From contig CACNIC010000002.1 in NCBI GenBank assembly GCA_902620405.1, positions 1-64,000 of the forward strand: DNA of 64,000 nucleotides, written 5' to 3'. Both the position numbers and the translations under genes were made by a program. Shown piece by piece: positions 36,117-45,824 of this stretch; the first letter of the stretch is position 1, and every line of letters starts with the position of its first letter. This DNA comes from an uncultured SAR202 cluster bacterium (GTDB taxonomy: Bacteria; Chloroflexota; Dehalococcoidia; Lucifugimonadales; Lucifugimonadaceae). The notes under the pieces were generated by a model. That model searched no databases and was not told the origin of the DNA. It saw nothing but the letters and a program-made list of their open reading frames with translations.

Positions 36117-37402
36117 TCTAGTCCCTCCTGTGATGATCCTGTACCAAGTTCCCAGCTATTCAAGTATTTTTCCTGCTTTGATTTTAATTTATCAAAATTC
36201 TTACCAAAAGATCTAATTTTTAAGGCCGCTATCTCTTGGTCAACAGACTTAGGTAATGTGTAAACTTCATTTTTAAATTCTTTATGGTTTTTAACTATAT
36301 ATTCACTAGCAAGAGCTTGATTTGCAAAGCTCATATCCATGACACTTGGAGGATGACCTTCTGCAGCCGCCAAATTAACAAGTCTGCCTTCCCCTAGCAC
36401 TATCACATGATTACCTGTTTCAAGTGTATATTCTTCAACATTTTCTCTTACCCTTCTTCTGTTTTCAGTCATACTTTCCAATGCCTCTAAATTTAATTCA
36501 ACATTGAAATGGCCCGAATTAGCTACAATTGCACCATCTTTCATTGATTCGAAATGTTCTTTATCAACAGCATGTAATCCACCTGTTACAGTTACAAATA
36601 TATCTCCTATTTTACTTGCTTCTTCCATTGGCATAACTTCATGATTATCCATAATTGCCTCAAGAGCTTTAACAGAATCAACTTCACACACTACTGTTCT
36701 AGCCCCCATTCCTTGCGCTCTTGATGCAAGGCCTCTCCCACACCATCCATAACCAATTATTACAATTGTTTTCCCAGCAAGAAGAATATTAGTTGCCCGG
36801 ATAATTCCATCGAGAGTACTTTGTCCTGTCCCATATCTATTATCGAACATATGCTTTGTGTCGGAGTCGTTTACAGCAATCACAGGAAACTTTAATTTGC
36901 CTTCCGATGAAAGAGCTTTTAGTCTAATTATTCCCGTTGTTGTTTCTTCCATGCTTCCGATTATATTTTCTAGGCCAGGATGATTATCACCATGCAATTT
37001 TGCTACTAAATCTGCTCCATCATCAATTGTTAAGTTAGGTTTCTCAGACAATACAGCTTCTAAATGAGAGTCGTAGGTGTTGTCATCTTCTCCGTTAATT
37101 GCATAAACTGATATGCCTTGGCTAACGAGATATGCAGCAATATCATCTTGGGTTGACAGTGGGTTAGATGCGCACATGTTTACCTCAGCGCCCCCTGCAG
37201 ATAAAGTTTCCACTAGATTAGCTGTTTCTGCTGTTATGTGAAGGCAACCAGATATTTTTATACCTTCCAAGGGCTTCTCTTTTATAAATCTCTCTTTAAT
37301 TGAATGCAAAACTGGCATTTCTTTTGCAGCCCATTCAGCTCGCAAAGAACCTTCTTTTGCTAAATTTATATCTTTTATGTCACATTTAATTTTATTGTCC
37401 AT
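36113..37402 (-). CDS. ahcY: S-adenosylhomocysteine hydrolase
   Basis: AhcY splits SAH into adenosine and homocysteine, relieving product inhibition of methyltransferases. The 429-residue protein has the family blocks [42 protein letters not shown] and the NAD-binding [18 protein letters not shown]. It also has LNLEALE and the C-terminal [13 protein letters not shown]. The length matches the shorter bacterial/archaeal class. It lies between a PfkB-family kinase, which may phosphorylate the released adenosine, and metK. Confidence 0.97.
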   Translation of the reverse strand: MDNKIKCDIKDINLAKEGSLRAEWAAKEMPVLHSIKERFIKEKPLEGIKISGCLHITAETANLVETLSAGGAEVNMCASNPLSTQDDIAAYLVSQGISVYAINGEDDNTYDSHLEAVLSEKPNLTIDDGADLVAKLHGDNHPGLENIIGSMEETTTGIIRLKALSSEGKLKFPVIAVNDSDTKHMFDNRYGTGQSTLDGIIRATNILLAGKTIVIIGYGWCGRGLASRAQGMGARTVVCEVDSVKALEAIMDNHEVMPMEEASKIGDIFVTVTGGLHAVDKEHFESMKDGAIVANSGHFNVELNLEALESMTENRRRVRENVEEYTLETGNHVIVLGEGRLVNLAAAEGHPPSVMDMSFANQALASEYIVKNHKEFKNEVYTLPKSVDQEIAALKIRSFGKNFDKLKSKQEKYLNSWELGTGSSQEGLE

Positions 37403-37411
37403 AAGTTATCC

Positions 37412-38344
37412 TCATATTTTTATTTGGTTTAACAATAGTTTTCTTCTACTTTCAATTTCATCTTCAGAAAGATTTACAGTTTTATTGATTCCAAAATCTT
37501 CAACGCATAGGGATGCCATTACGGTGCCGTATATGCATGCATTTTTAAACTCTATTTCTTCAGAAGTATTTACAGTAGATAAGTATCCCATAAATCCGCC
37601 AGCAAAACTATCACCAGCACCTGTTGGATCAACAACTTTATCTAAAAGTAAAGCAGGAAGAAAGAATGTCTCTTCATTATTGGAATAAATCATTCCATAA
37701 TTTCCCAATTTAATTATCATTCTTTTTACGCCCATAGCATTTAAATTAGATATACATAGCTTTAAATTATTCTCTTTTGATATTAACTTCGCTTCATTTT
37801 CATTTATTATCAAAATATCAATATGAGGGAATAGTTTTTTTACATCCTGTATATTATTATTTATCCAAAAATCCATTGTGTCTAAACCAATGAATTTTGA
37901 CTTCATTTTTGTTTGATTAATTAACTCAAGTTGATGTTTCGGATCCCCATTTGCAAGAAAAAGAAAATAACTTTCGTCTTTATTTTCTTTTTCACTAAAT
38001 AATTTAGGTTTGTAAGTATTTAATACATTATCTTCACCTTTGATTATGCTATTTGATATTGTTATTGCATCGTTGGGAGAATCATATTCATACTTTCCCT
38101 CCCACCTAAATGTATTTTCATTTAGTTTTTCAATACCATCAATATTTATTCCTTTAGATGAAAGAGTTTTTAAGTCATCTGTTTTAAAATCATTGCCAAT
38201 TCCACCAGTTATATGGACAGAATCATTTAAGTAAGAGGCAGCAATTGCAAAATGTGTTGCGGATCCTCCAAATAAATTATCCTTTTTTCCATATTCGGAA
38301 GTTATTGAGTCATAGGCTAGAACACCTACTACCTTCAATTTCAT
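37412..38344 (-). CDS. PfkB-family carbohydrate/nucleoside kinase
   Basis: This 310-residue ribokinase-fold protein has the C-terminal PfkB signature with the catalytic aspartate, VDPTGAGDSFAGGFMGYL, and an N-terminal GGSATHFAIAASYL substrate loop. Its position just upstream of ahcY (9-base gap) suggests adenosine kinase activity that would pull SAH hydrolysis forward. That is inferred from neighbours; the sequence alone only supports a PfkB-family kinase, and sugar kinases of this family look alike. It is preceded by the rhodanese gene with a two-base gap. Confidence 0.85.
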   Translation of the reverse strand: MKLKVVGVLAYDSITSEYGKKDNLFGGSATHFAIAASYLNDSVHITGGIGNDFKTDDLKTLSSKGINIDGIEKLNENTFRWEGKYEYDSPNDAITISNSIIKGEDNVLNTYKPKLFSEKENKDESYFLFLANGDPKHQLELINQTKMKSKFIGLDTMDFWINNNIQDVKKLFPHIDILIINENEAKLISKENNLKLCISNLNAMGVKRMIIKLGNYGMIYSNNEETFFLPALLLDKVVDPTGAGDSFAGGFMGYLSTVNTSEEIEFKNACIYGTVMASLCVEDFGINKTVNLSEDEIESRRKLLLNQIKI

Positions 38345-38346
38345 CT

Positions 38347-38694
38347 TTAAATGCCTTTTTCTACAGGCAAACCTTTACTTATCCAAGTTGGCATTCCTTC
38401 AAATATGTTAAAAAGTCTATCTTCTTCAATTGAAAATGATGCAGAAAATTCACATGCAAGACCACTTCTCGCACCAGCTGCACAAATAAAATATAAATTC
38501 CCTTCCTGAGGTATTTGGTCAATCGATTGGAGAAATTTATCTACTGGAATATGAATGCTTCCAGGAATATGTCCACTTTCATATTCATCATCATTCCTAA
38601 CATCAATAAAATGACTATTTTTATCTCCATAAAATTTGTGCGCTTCTTCGCATGTAATCCGATTGTATGGTTCGCCTTGTAATTTTTCAGTCAA
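38347..38694 (-). CDS. Rhodanese-like sulfurtransferase domain protein
   Basis: This 115-residue single-domain rhodanese has the active-site loop CAAGARS with the catalytic cysteine, plus the CH2-like and HIPGS elements (FIDVRNDDEYESGHIPGSIH). It may carry persulfide sulfur in homocysteine/sulfur metabolism, given the adjoining ahcY operon, but that is conjecture. The start is a TTG at 38694 preceded by GAGGGA; no ATG gives a complete domain. It overlaps the amidohydrolase gene by 8 bases. Confidence 0.9.
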   Translation of the reverse strand: MTEKLQGEPYNRITCEEAHKFYGDKNSHFIDVRNDDEYESGHIPGSIHIPVDKFLQSIDQIPQEGNLYFICAAGARSGLACEFSASFSIEEDRLFNIFEGMPTWISKGLPVEKGI

Positions 38695-39565
38695 TTTTCC
38701 CTCTTTCTTTTAATAATTTTTCTAGATTTTTACCGAGTATTAATTTTTTATCATCATCAGAAATAAAATCACAATATTTATTAATTACTTCTAAAGCTTG
38801 TTTATATGTAGAGGAAAATTTAACAACTGGAAAATCGGAGCCCCAGACCATATTGCTACCAAATTTTTGATATGCTTCCTTGTAAATCCATAATGCATCA
38901 GAGTAAGGGAAATCCCACCTTCTATCTGCTCCAATTACATAGTTATATCCAGAAAATTTTAGAAATATATTATCGTATTTTGATGACTCAAGAACATCAT
39001 TGATGTTATTTAAATTAGTGTTTGAATTATTCATTCCTGACATATGATGACAAAGTATAGGCAAATTAGGAAATATTTCCGCAATTTTTCTTATACTTTT
39101 TTGATGTTTAGGCGCACCAGCAATACTTGCAATTAAACCATGCTTATCTGCGATTTTAAATAATTTAATACCTTCTTCAGAATATAGCCAGGAACCATCA
39201 TCATCTCCCAAATAATGAGTAAACCCAATTATATCCAGTTTTTCAATAATCTTCTCTAGTCTATCTGAAGAACCTTCACTGTGATAAGTTTCAGACCAAT
39301 TGCTATCAAAATCGGCAAACTGATATATTCTATCTTTATATTTTTTCACAGATTTTGATATGTATTCGTTGTTATCCTGATTGTGCCAAATTTGAGCACT
39401 AACAATTGTGGCTTTATCTACATTATTATTATTCATTTCATATATTAATTGTTCAACATTTCCCCAAGTTTCTGGATTTGGAACAGGCAATTGATTAGGC
39501 TCATGAGAATTAGTATTTTGATATGGCCAATAACTCCATGCATGGCAGTGACTGTCTATTATCAT
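38687..39565 (-). CDS. Amidohydrolase-2 family metal-dependent hydrolase
   Basis: This 292-residue TIM-barrel hydrolase (PF04909 type) has the N-terminal metal motif IIDSHCHAW (HxH). A histidine lies in LPILCHHMSG, and the C-terminal metal aspartate is in VWGSDFPVVKF. Family members hydrolyse lactones or decarboxylate aromatic acids; no substrate can be assigned here. It is the first gene of the nine-gene reverse operon running to 30600, and starts about 190 bases from the 16S gene in the divergent direction. Confidence 0.88.
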   Translation of the reverse strand: MIIDSHCHAWSYWPYQNTNSHEPNQLPVPNPETWGNVEQLIYEMNNNNVDKATIVSAQIWHNQDNNEYISKSVKKYKDRIYQFADFDSNWSETYHSEGSSDRLEKIIEKLDIIGFTHYLGDDDGSWLYSEEGIKLFKIADKHGLIASIAGAPKHQKSIRKIAEIFPNLPILCHHMSGMNNSNTNLNNINDVLESSKYDNIFLKFSGYNYVIGADRRWDFPYSDALWIYKEAYQKFGSNMVWGSDFPVVKFSSTYKQALEVINKYCDFISDDDKKLILGKNLEKLLKERGKID

Positions 39566-39630
39566 TTGGCCTCCTTTTAACTACATTACTAAATTAACAT
39601 AAATTTTAAGTTTTTTTAATAATTTACAAG

Positions 39631-39659
39631 TTGACACTAGCCTGCAGTAGAGTTATAGT
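39631..39659 (+). promoter_or_regulatory. Consensus sigma-70 promoter of the 16S rRNA gene
   Basis: A perfect -35 box TTGACA (39631-39636) is followed by a 17-base spacer and TATAGT as -10 (39654-39659). The predicted start lies near 39666, about 90 bases before the mature 16S 5' end. It is the best-matching promoter seen in the window and fits a strong rRNA transcript. Confidence 0.85.
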
Positions 39660-39707
39660 GATTTAGTCCTATTTTTATCGGTTATAAGTTCGGTATGAAT
39701 GTGGCTA

Positions 39708-39753
39708 TTTAACAATTGAATATCGTGATCCATAATTAGTGGAAGGAACACAC
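39708..39753 (+). other. 5' arm of the pre-16S processing stem
   Basis: This segment pairs with 41397..41440. TTTAACAATT at 39708 and TATCGTGAT at 39721, continuing through CATAATTAG and GAAGGAAC, are matched by complementary blocks in the same order downstream, with a three-base bulge (GAA at 39718) and a few mismatches. Such stems flank bacterial 16S genes and are cut by RNase III. Confidence 0.85.
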
Positions 39754-39755
39754 GT

Positions 39756-41264
<1,509 letters not shown>

Positions 41265-41396
41265 AGATAGCAATGCTATACTCAGGTCGAAGCAGAATGA
41301 CTTAAAAAATTATTTGGTCGAGCAAGACTTTAATTAGGGAGCTCCCAGACATTTTTTTAAGATTAAAATTTCTGCTCAAACAAAAAAAGTAAATTA

Positions 41397-41440
41397 GTGT
41401 TGTTCCTTCTGCTAATTATGCATCACGATAAATTGTTAAA
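41397..41440 (+). other. 3' arm of the pre-16S processing stem
   Basis: This segment is complementary, with few mismatches, to 39708..39753 (TTCCTTC, CTAATTATG, ATCACGATA, AATTGTTAAA against their partners). It lies about 145 bases past the mature 3' end. The bases between hold A/T-rich sequence with one more partial hairpin, and no gene. Confidence 0.85.
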
Positions 41441-41491
41441 ATCACCTCTTTCTTAATAGACTCAATAAAGAAATTTGTCTATGGTAACTTT

Positions 41492-41926
41492 ATGAATAAA
41501 TTTTTAATTCTAACTTTTTTATCTATTATTTTTATTATTTCATGCTCTGGAGATAAATCTGAGGCAAGGATCAGTTTGGAAAATTATTTAACGCATTTGA
41601 AAAATGAAGAATTTCAAAAAGCTTACAGTTATATGTCCAATAATTTAAAAGAAAAATGTGAATTTAATGAATTTGAAAATAAAGCATTAAGTAATTATGA
41701 AGCTATAAGGCATTCAAGAATAATTTATTCTGGAGAAAGAGTAAGTAATGAAAAAGTTAAAATCGAATTTATTATTAAAATTGATGAAATGGAAGTTAAC
41801 TTATTTGATTTACAAATAATGGACCCGTATGCTTCTGAAGAAACAGCTACATTCATTTCTGAATCAAATAATTGGAAGCTTGATAATCTAATTTGGCCAG
41901 TTGATTGGTGTGAGGATATTAAATGA
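41492..41926 (+). CDS. Lipoprotein with NTF2-like (DUF4878-like) domain
   Basis: This 144-residue protein has a signal segment and lipobox ending FIISC, so it should be anchored in the membrane. The mature part begins with a helix (ARISLENYLTHLKNEEFQKAYSYMSNNLKEKC) typical of small NTF2-like/DUF4878 domains, then beta strands ending in a C-terminal DWCEDIK. Function unknown. It overlaps the next gene by four bases (ATGA), so both are made together. The family call is tentative. Confidence 0.68.
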   Translation: MNKFLILTFLSIIFIISCSGDKSEARISLENYLTHLKNEEFQKAYSYMSNNLKEKCEFNEFENKALSNYEAIRHSRIIYSGERVSNEKVKIEFIIKIDEMEVNLFDLQIMDPYASEETATFISESNNWKLDNLIWPVDWCEDIK

Positions 41927-43581
41927 ATACCCCTAAAAGGCTTTTAATTTATGTTGTATCTTTTATTACCTTAAATGTTTTTGCATTTGGGCTGTCTAGT
42001 TTAGTTGGCTGGATGTTTGATTTGATTGGGATTATTGGGGATTCTCAGCCTCAAAATATTGCACCTTTCATAGCTGCAATTATAGTTTGTTTGCCTATAT
42101 GGCTTTATTTTTGGAAACTATCTAAGAGAAACGTACAGGATTTTCCAGAAGAAGAATTTTCTTCTATAAGAAACTTGTATTTAAATCTTGTTAACGGATT
42201 ATCAATAATAGTTATTTCGATATCAATTTTTGGCTTTTTTAATTCAATCCTTAATTTTGAAGTCCCATTTAACTACCTACCTAATTTGATTGTATGGATT
42301 CCAATTTTATTACTTCATTTAAATCCATCTCAAAAAAATTGGGAAAAAGGAAATAAAAGAATACATGAATTCTTCCTAAATGTAGTTTTTATAACATCAA
42401 TTATTGTAATTTTTATTTCTTCAAGAGGTCTTATTTTTGATATTTTAGATAATCTATTAATTTTAATTTCAAGCAATGACTTAATTGTTGGAGATGCACA
42501 AGAATTTGAAATAGGAATAAGTGTATTATCTGCATTGGCAACTGGATTCATATTATTGATTTACTCCTGGAGCCTCAGAATAAAAAAAATAGATAAAAAT
42601 TTCAGGACTATTGATCTGTCTGTTATAGCAATATCACAGGCATTTATTTTTTTATTATCCATATTTGCACTATTAACACAATCTATACTTTTAATTTTTG
42701 AAAATGACTCGAATTCGAGCGAAAGTATTTATATAAAACTAGGATATATACCGGAATCATTAAGTTTTACAATAGTATCTCTTATTATTTGGCTATACTT
42801 CTCATCAGGATTTCTCCCAACCAAAATAAAAAGTTTTTATGAAATAAGTTCAAAATTAATTAAATGGATATACAGATATGCATTAAGAGCAATTTCATTA
42901 GTATTTTTATTTTCAAGTTCAGTATCCTTATTAATTTTTATACTAGGAATCCCTATAGTTATTTCAGAAGATGTATTAATTTCACCTGAGAGGAGTTGGG
43001 GTCTCCAATTTCTTTCTTCTTCAATATCTGCACTAATTATTGGTTTATTAACATTGAAATATATAAATATAAAAATTAAAAAAGACCTTGATGAAAATAA
43101 ATATATTGTGCAAAAATCTTATATTTATTTGATTGCAATAATTTTTGCTTTTTTACTTATAGGTTCGCTAATAGCTATTTTGACAATAATTATAAGAGAT
43201 TTGATAAGCTGGAACTTTAACCTAACTACATTAGAATTGATTAGGTTCCCTCTTTCATTTGCCATTAATTCATTAATCATTTTATTTATTAATAAAGATG
43301 ATATTACTTCTAGACTTAACTCAAAATCTGAAGAAAATAATGAAAAGAAATCAATTCAAGTAATTTCTCTGAAATCATTTGAAAAGATTAAAGAAAACAT
43401 TTCCGATACATATGAAGTAACTTCGTGGAGGTCATTTGAAGATATAAAGAAATTTAAGGCCTCTAAAAAGGGCTTAGATGAATTATCTAATACTGTAAAC
43501 TCCCTAGAAAATAAAAATAATGATTATTTTTTGGTTGAAGATGATAATGGTGATATTTTGCTTTACTACTACAAGAAATAA
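41923..43581 (+). CDS. Polytopic membrane protein, DUF5671-like
   Basis: This 552-residue protein has about twelve hydrophobic segments. The N-terminal TPKRLLIYVVSFITLNVFAFGLSSLVGWM and repeated W-[IL]-x-x-x-L patterns resemble the duplicated DUF5671 domain, a family of unknown function common in Chloroflexota. The last 100 residues are soluble and charged, with two similar short segments (SLKSFEKIKENISDTYEV and SWRSFEDIKKFKASKK) that look like an internal repeat. It is coupled to the preceding lipoprotein gene and ends just before tRNA-Ile. Confidence 0.72.
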   Translation: MNTPKRLLIYVVSFITLNVFAFGLSSLVGWMFDLIGIIGDSQPQNIAPFIAAIIVCLPIWLYFWKLSKRNVQDFPEEEFSSIRNLYLNLVNGLSIIVISISIFGFFNSILNFEVPFNYLPNLIVWIPILLLHLNPSQKNWEKGNKRIHEFFLNVVFITSIIVIFISSRGLIFDILDNLLILISSNDLIVGDAQEFEIGISVLSALATGFILLIYSWSLRIKKIDKNFRTIDLSVIAISQAFIFLLSIFALLTQSILLIFENDSNSSESIYIKLGYIPESLSFTIVSLIIWLYFSSGFLPTKIKSFYEISSKLIKWIYRYALRAISLVFLFSSSVSLLIFILGIPIVISEDVLISPERSWGLQFLSSSISALIIGLLTLKYINIKIKKDLDENKYIVQKSYIYLIAIIFAFLLIGSLIAILTIIIRDLISWNFNLTTLELIRFPLSFAINSLIILFINKDDITSRLNSKSEENNEKKSIQVISLKSFEKIKENISDTYEVTSWRSFEDIKKFKASKKGLDELSNTVNSLENKNNDYFLVEDDNGDILLYYYKK

Positions 43582-43618
43582 GATATTTTTGATACAGTAA
43601 ATCGGTCAAATTTATTTT

Positions 43619-43695
43619 GGGCTGGTAGCTCAGCTGGTTAGAGCGCTACTCTGATAAAGTAGAGGTCGGATGTTCGAGTCATCCTCAGCCCACCA
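43619..43695 (+). tRNA. tRNA-Ile (GAT), flanking an integrated element
   Basis: A complete cloverleaf: acceptor GGGCTGG/TCAGCCC, D stem GCTC/GAGC, anticodon arm CTACT-CTGATAA-AGTAG (anticodon GAT), T arm GGATG-TTCGAGT-CATCC, discriminator A and encoded CCA. It stands away from the 16S gene by 2.4 kb rather than in an rRNA spacer. Its 3' part from the anticodon stem onward recurs exactly at 45757..45807. Confidence 0.96.
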
Positions 43696-43696
43696 T
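43646..43696 (+). repeat. 51-bp direct repeat, copy 1 (attL-like, inside tRNA-Ile)
   Basis: The sequence from the anticodon stem through the CCA end of tRNA-Ile plus one T is identical to 45757..45807. The match stops on both sides (G versus C before it, C versus T after it). This is the usual attachment-site geometry for tyrosine integrases that target tRNA 3' ends. Confidence 0.92.
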
Positions 43697-43707
43697 CAAA
43701 TTTAAAC

Positions 43708-45219
43708 CTAGATATCCCTATATTCTTGCTCAACTTCTTGGAACCATTCAGTTAATTTAGTCTCCATTTTTTTAGCTATTTTAGGATTTTCTTCTGCAAC
43801 ATTATTATTTTCACCAGGATCATTATCTAAGTTAAATAATTCTGGCTTAGGAATTGGTTCGTTTATAACACTTTCAGCCCAAGGCTCAGCCATTAATTCA
43901 GTTACTGTTTCAGGTTTATATTTGTAATCTATATCCCTTTGAATATATTTTTTATTATTCTGTATATGTTCAGGATCTACAACTCTGTCTATTTTTGGCC
44001 TTACTAATTTCCAAGGACCTATTCTCATTCCAGTATTTGATTCAACTCTTGGAGGGTATTCACTAAAATGCCAAAATTGAGGATAGTCATTTTTATTTAT
44101 TTCTCCTCTTAGTATTGGAAGAATATTTCTGCCATCTAAAGGTAAGAGGGGCTTTATTTTTGAACCTGTTGCGGCAATTAGCGTGGGAAGCCAGTCCACG
44201 AAATGTATTAGTTGGTTAGTGTTTTTTACTTCAGGTAAACCATCTGGCCACCTTAATATCATTGGGACTTTAATTCCCCCTTCATATACAGATCCTTTTG
44301 ATCCATTATATCCACAATTAAACCTATGCTCTGCAATTATTTCCCCCTTTTCATTTCTTTTAACTGGATAATCAGTTTTACAATCTTGAGATTCTCCAAA
44401 AAGTCTGGTCATATGATTATTAAGCGACTCGTAGTATTGATTTGGAACTTGGTCAGGACGATGATGAAATGCAGGCCCATTATCACTTGAAAACATTACA
44501 ATAGTGTTCTTTTCAAGATTTAATTTTTTTAGAGTCTCTAAAATTCTTCCCACTTGCTGATCCATTACTTCTATCATTGCATAAATTATTGCAGTTCCAA
44601 GAGTAAGTCCCATTTTTAAGTATGTATCAATAATCTTCTGCGGAGCTTGCAAAGGTGAATGAGGAGCATTGAACATTAACGAAAGGAAGAAAGGTTCTTT
44701 TTTATTTCTATTAATAAAATCAATTGCATTATCACCAAGTACGTTAGTAAGGTATGAGCCATCAGATTTAATAAAGTGACCATTTTTTTCAATTATCCAT
44801 TCATAAAAATCTGCCCAACCACCTCTGAAACCTATGAATTCATCAAAGCCTCTATTATTTGGGTGAAATCTACTATCTAGTGCTCCATTATGCCATTTTC
44901 CGATTAATCCAGTTTTATAACCTATAACCTTAAAGTAATCTCCAATTGTAGTTTCTCTGGTTGAAAGTCTATCCTGGCCCCAAGTTTCTGCTGGTGAAAT
45001 TACTCCAGTTCGCAATGGATACCTTCCAGTAAGTAATGCAGCTCTTGCAGGTGAGCATACAGGTGCTCCTGAATAATGTTGTGATAAGCATGTGCCTTCA
45101 TCTATTAAACTATCAAGATTAGGAGTTTTGACATAACCATTGTTAAATTTTCCGAAGTCTCCATACCCCATGTCATCTGCAACCATCATAATGATATTAG
45201 GTTTTGTATTTTGAGCCAT
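43708..45219 (-). CDS. Type I (formylglycine) sulfatase
   Basis: This 503-residue arylsulfatase-family enzyme hydrolyses sulfate esters. The formylglycine precursor motif C-x-P-x-R is present as CSPAR at 55-59, followed by AALLTGRYPLRTG. The N-terminal metal-binding aspartates are in VADDMGYGD; GKWHNG and SDNGPAFHH supply further active-site residues. No signal peptide is seen, so it may be cytoplasmic or exported by another route. An AAAGGA site precedes the ATG. It is the main cargo of the tRNA-Ile-bracketed segment. The maturase (FGE or anSME) is not in the window. The substrate is unknown; sulfated algal glycans are plausible in a marine organism. Confidence 0.93.
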   Translation of the reverse strand: MAQNTKPNIIMMVADDMGYGDFGKFNNGYVKTPNLDSLIDEGTCLSQHYSGAPVCSPARAALLTGRYPLRTGVISPAETWGQDRLSTRETTIGDYFKVIGYKTGLIGKWHNGALDSRFHPNNRGFDEFIGFRGGWADFYEWIIEKNGHFIKSDGSYLTNVLGDNAIDFINRNKKEPFFLSLMFNAPHSPLQAPQKIIDTYLKMGLTLGTAIIYAMIEVMDQQVGRILETLKKLNLEKNTIVMFSSDNGPAFHHRPDQVPNQYYESLNNHMTRLFGESQDCKTDYPVKRNEKGEIIAEHRFNCGYNGSKGSVYEGGIKVPMILRWPDGLPEVKNTNQLIHFVDWLPTLIAATGSKIKPLLPLDGRNILPILRGEINKNDYPQFWHFSEYPPRVESNTGMRIGPWKLVRPKIDRVVDPEHIQNNKKYIQRDIDYKYKPETVTELMAEPWAESVINEPIPKPELFNLDNDPGENNNVAEENPKIAKKMETKLTEWFQEVEQEYRDI

Positions 45220-45395
45220 TATGTTTTTCCTTTGATTCTTATTTTATTCTTAACTTAATAATTTATAAAATATCAAAGACTCAATCATAGGTTCAAATAG
45301 CCCTATCTTTAGGGTTATTATTGTGGGGGACGTATAGTATAAGAATTTGGTGTAATTAGTTAATATTTATCAAAAAGAATTATATCTTAGAATTA

Positions 45396-45610
45396 ATGGA
45401 AAATAGTAACCAAAAAAATAAGAGTTATTGGGATAAAAATCCAATGACCTATAAACCTTTCGATGATGAATTTAGTGAAAGGATTTTAGATAATCAAGAA
45501 GATTTTAAGTATCTTAATGATTTTTATCTTAAAGAAAATTTTTATTTGATGAAATTGCAGTATCAGACTTTTATGAAAACAAGATAGATGAGAAGGTAAT
45601 TGATGATTAA
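45396..45610 (+). pseudogene. Truncated, probably frameshifted methyltransferase-like gene
   Basis: An ATG at 45396 opens a 63-residue frame whose start (SYWDKNPMTYKPFDDEFSE) resembles the N-terminus of some SAM-dependent methyltransferases. The frame then drifts into low-quality sequence and stops at 45587. From about 45545 the +2 frame reads on protein-like as FDEIAVSDFYENKIDEKVIDD to a stop at 45610, suggesting a frameshift near 45540. No SAM-binding motif is present, so most of any original gene is missing. It lies inside the tRNA-Ile-bracketed segment. Confidence 0.5.
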
Positions 45611-45649
45611 GGATGGAGTCCACCAACTACCCTCTCAATAAATATGGCT

Positions 45650-45673
45650 AGGGTCTTACAAAGGGTCTTACGA
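45650..45673 (+). repeat. Tandem 12-bp repeat (candidate integrase arm sites)
   Basis: AGGGTCTTACAA (45650-45661) is followed at once by AGGGTCTTACGA (45662-45673). Short direct repeats beside an attachment site can be arm-type binding sites for tyrosine recombinases. Here they lie 84 bases inside the right-hand repeat. Two copies only, so this is weak. Confidence 0.45.
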
Positions 45674-45756
45674 TTATAGGGCTATTAATAATCATTAAAT
45701 ACTATTAATCTGTTTTAAAGAATAAATAGGGATTATGGTGTTCAAACTAGGTTTAC

Positions 45757-45807
45757 CTACTCTGATAAAGTAGAGGTCGGATGTTCGAGTCATCCTCAGC
45801 CCACCAT
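45757..45807 (+). repeat. 51-bp direct repeat, copy 2 (attR-like tRNA-Ile 3' fragment)
   Basis: An exact copy of 43646..43696: anticodon stem-loop, variable loop, T arm, acceptor 3' strand and CCA of tRNA-Ile, without any 5' half. It cannot fold as a tRNA. It marks the right border of the putative island, 17 bases before the next lipoprotein gene's stop. Confidence 0.92.
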
Positions 45808-45824
45808 TTTTAGATATAGATAGT

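Larger units (their letters stand above)
43697..45807. mobile_element. Putative 2.1-kb tRNA-Ile-integrated island without integrase
   Basis: The segment lies between two perfect 51-bp direct repeats of the tRNA-Ile 3' half, so it looks like an integrated element that regenerated the tRNA on one side. Contents are a sulfatase gene on the minus strand, a short broken methyltransferase-like gene, and about 400 bases of non-coding sequence in two pieces. These include a small CCCTA/TAGGG hairpin at 45301-45314 and a tandem 12-bp repeat at 45650-45673. No recombinase, phage or conjugation gene is present, so it would be a remnant, or a satellite moved by an enzyme from elsewhere. A partial tRNA duplication by another route cannot be excluded. 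Confidence 0.65.

Noticed and set aside
34953-37411. SAM or SAH riboswitch ahead of metK or ahcY
   Set aside because: Both genes are internal to an operon with gaps or overlaps under ten bases; no leader exists.
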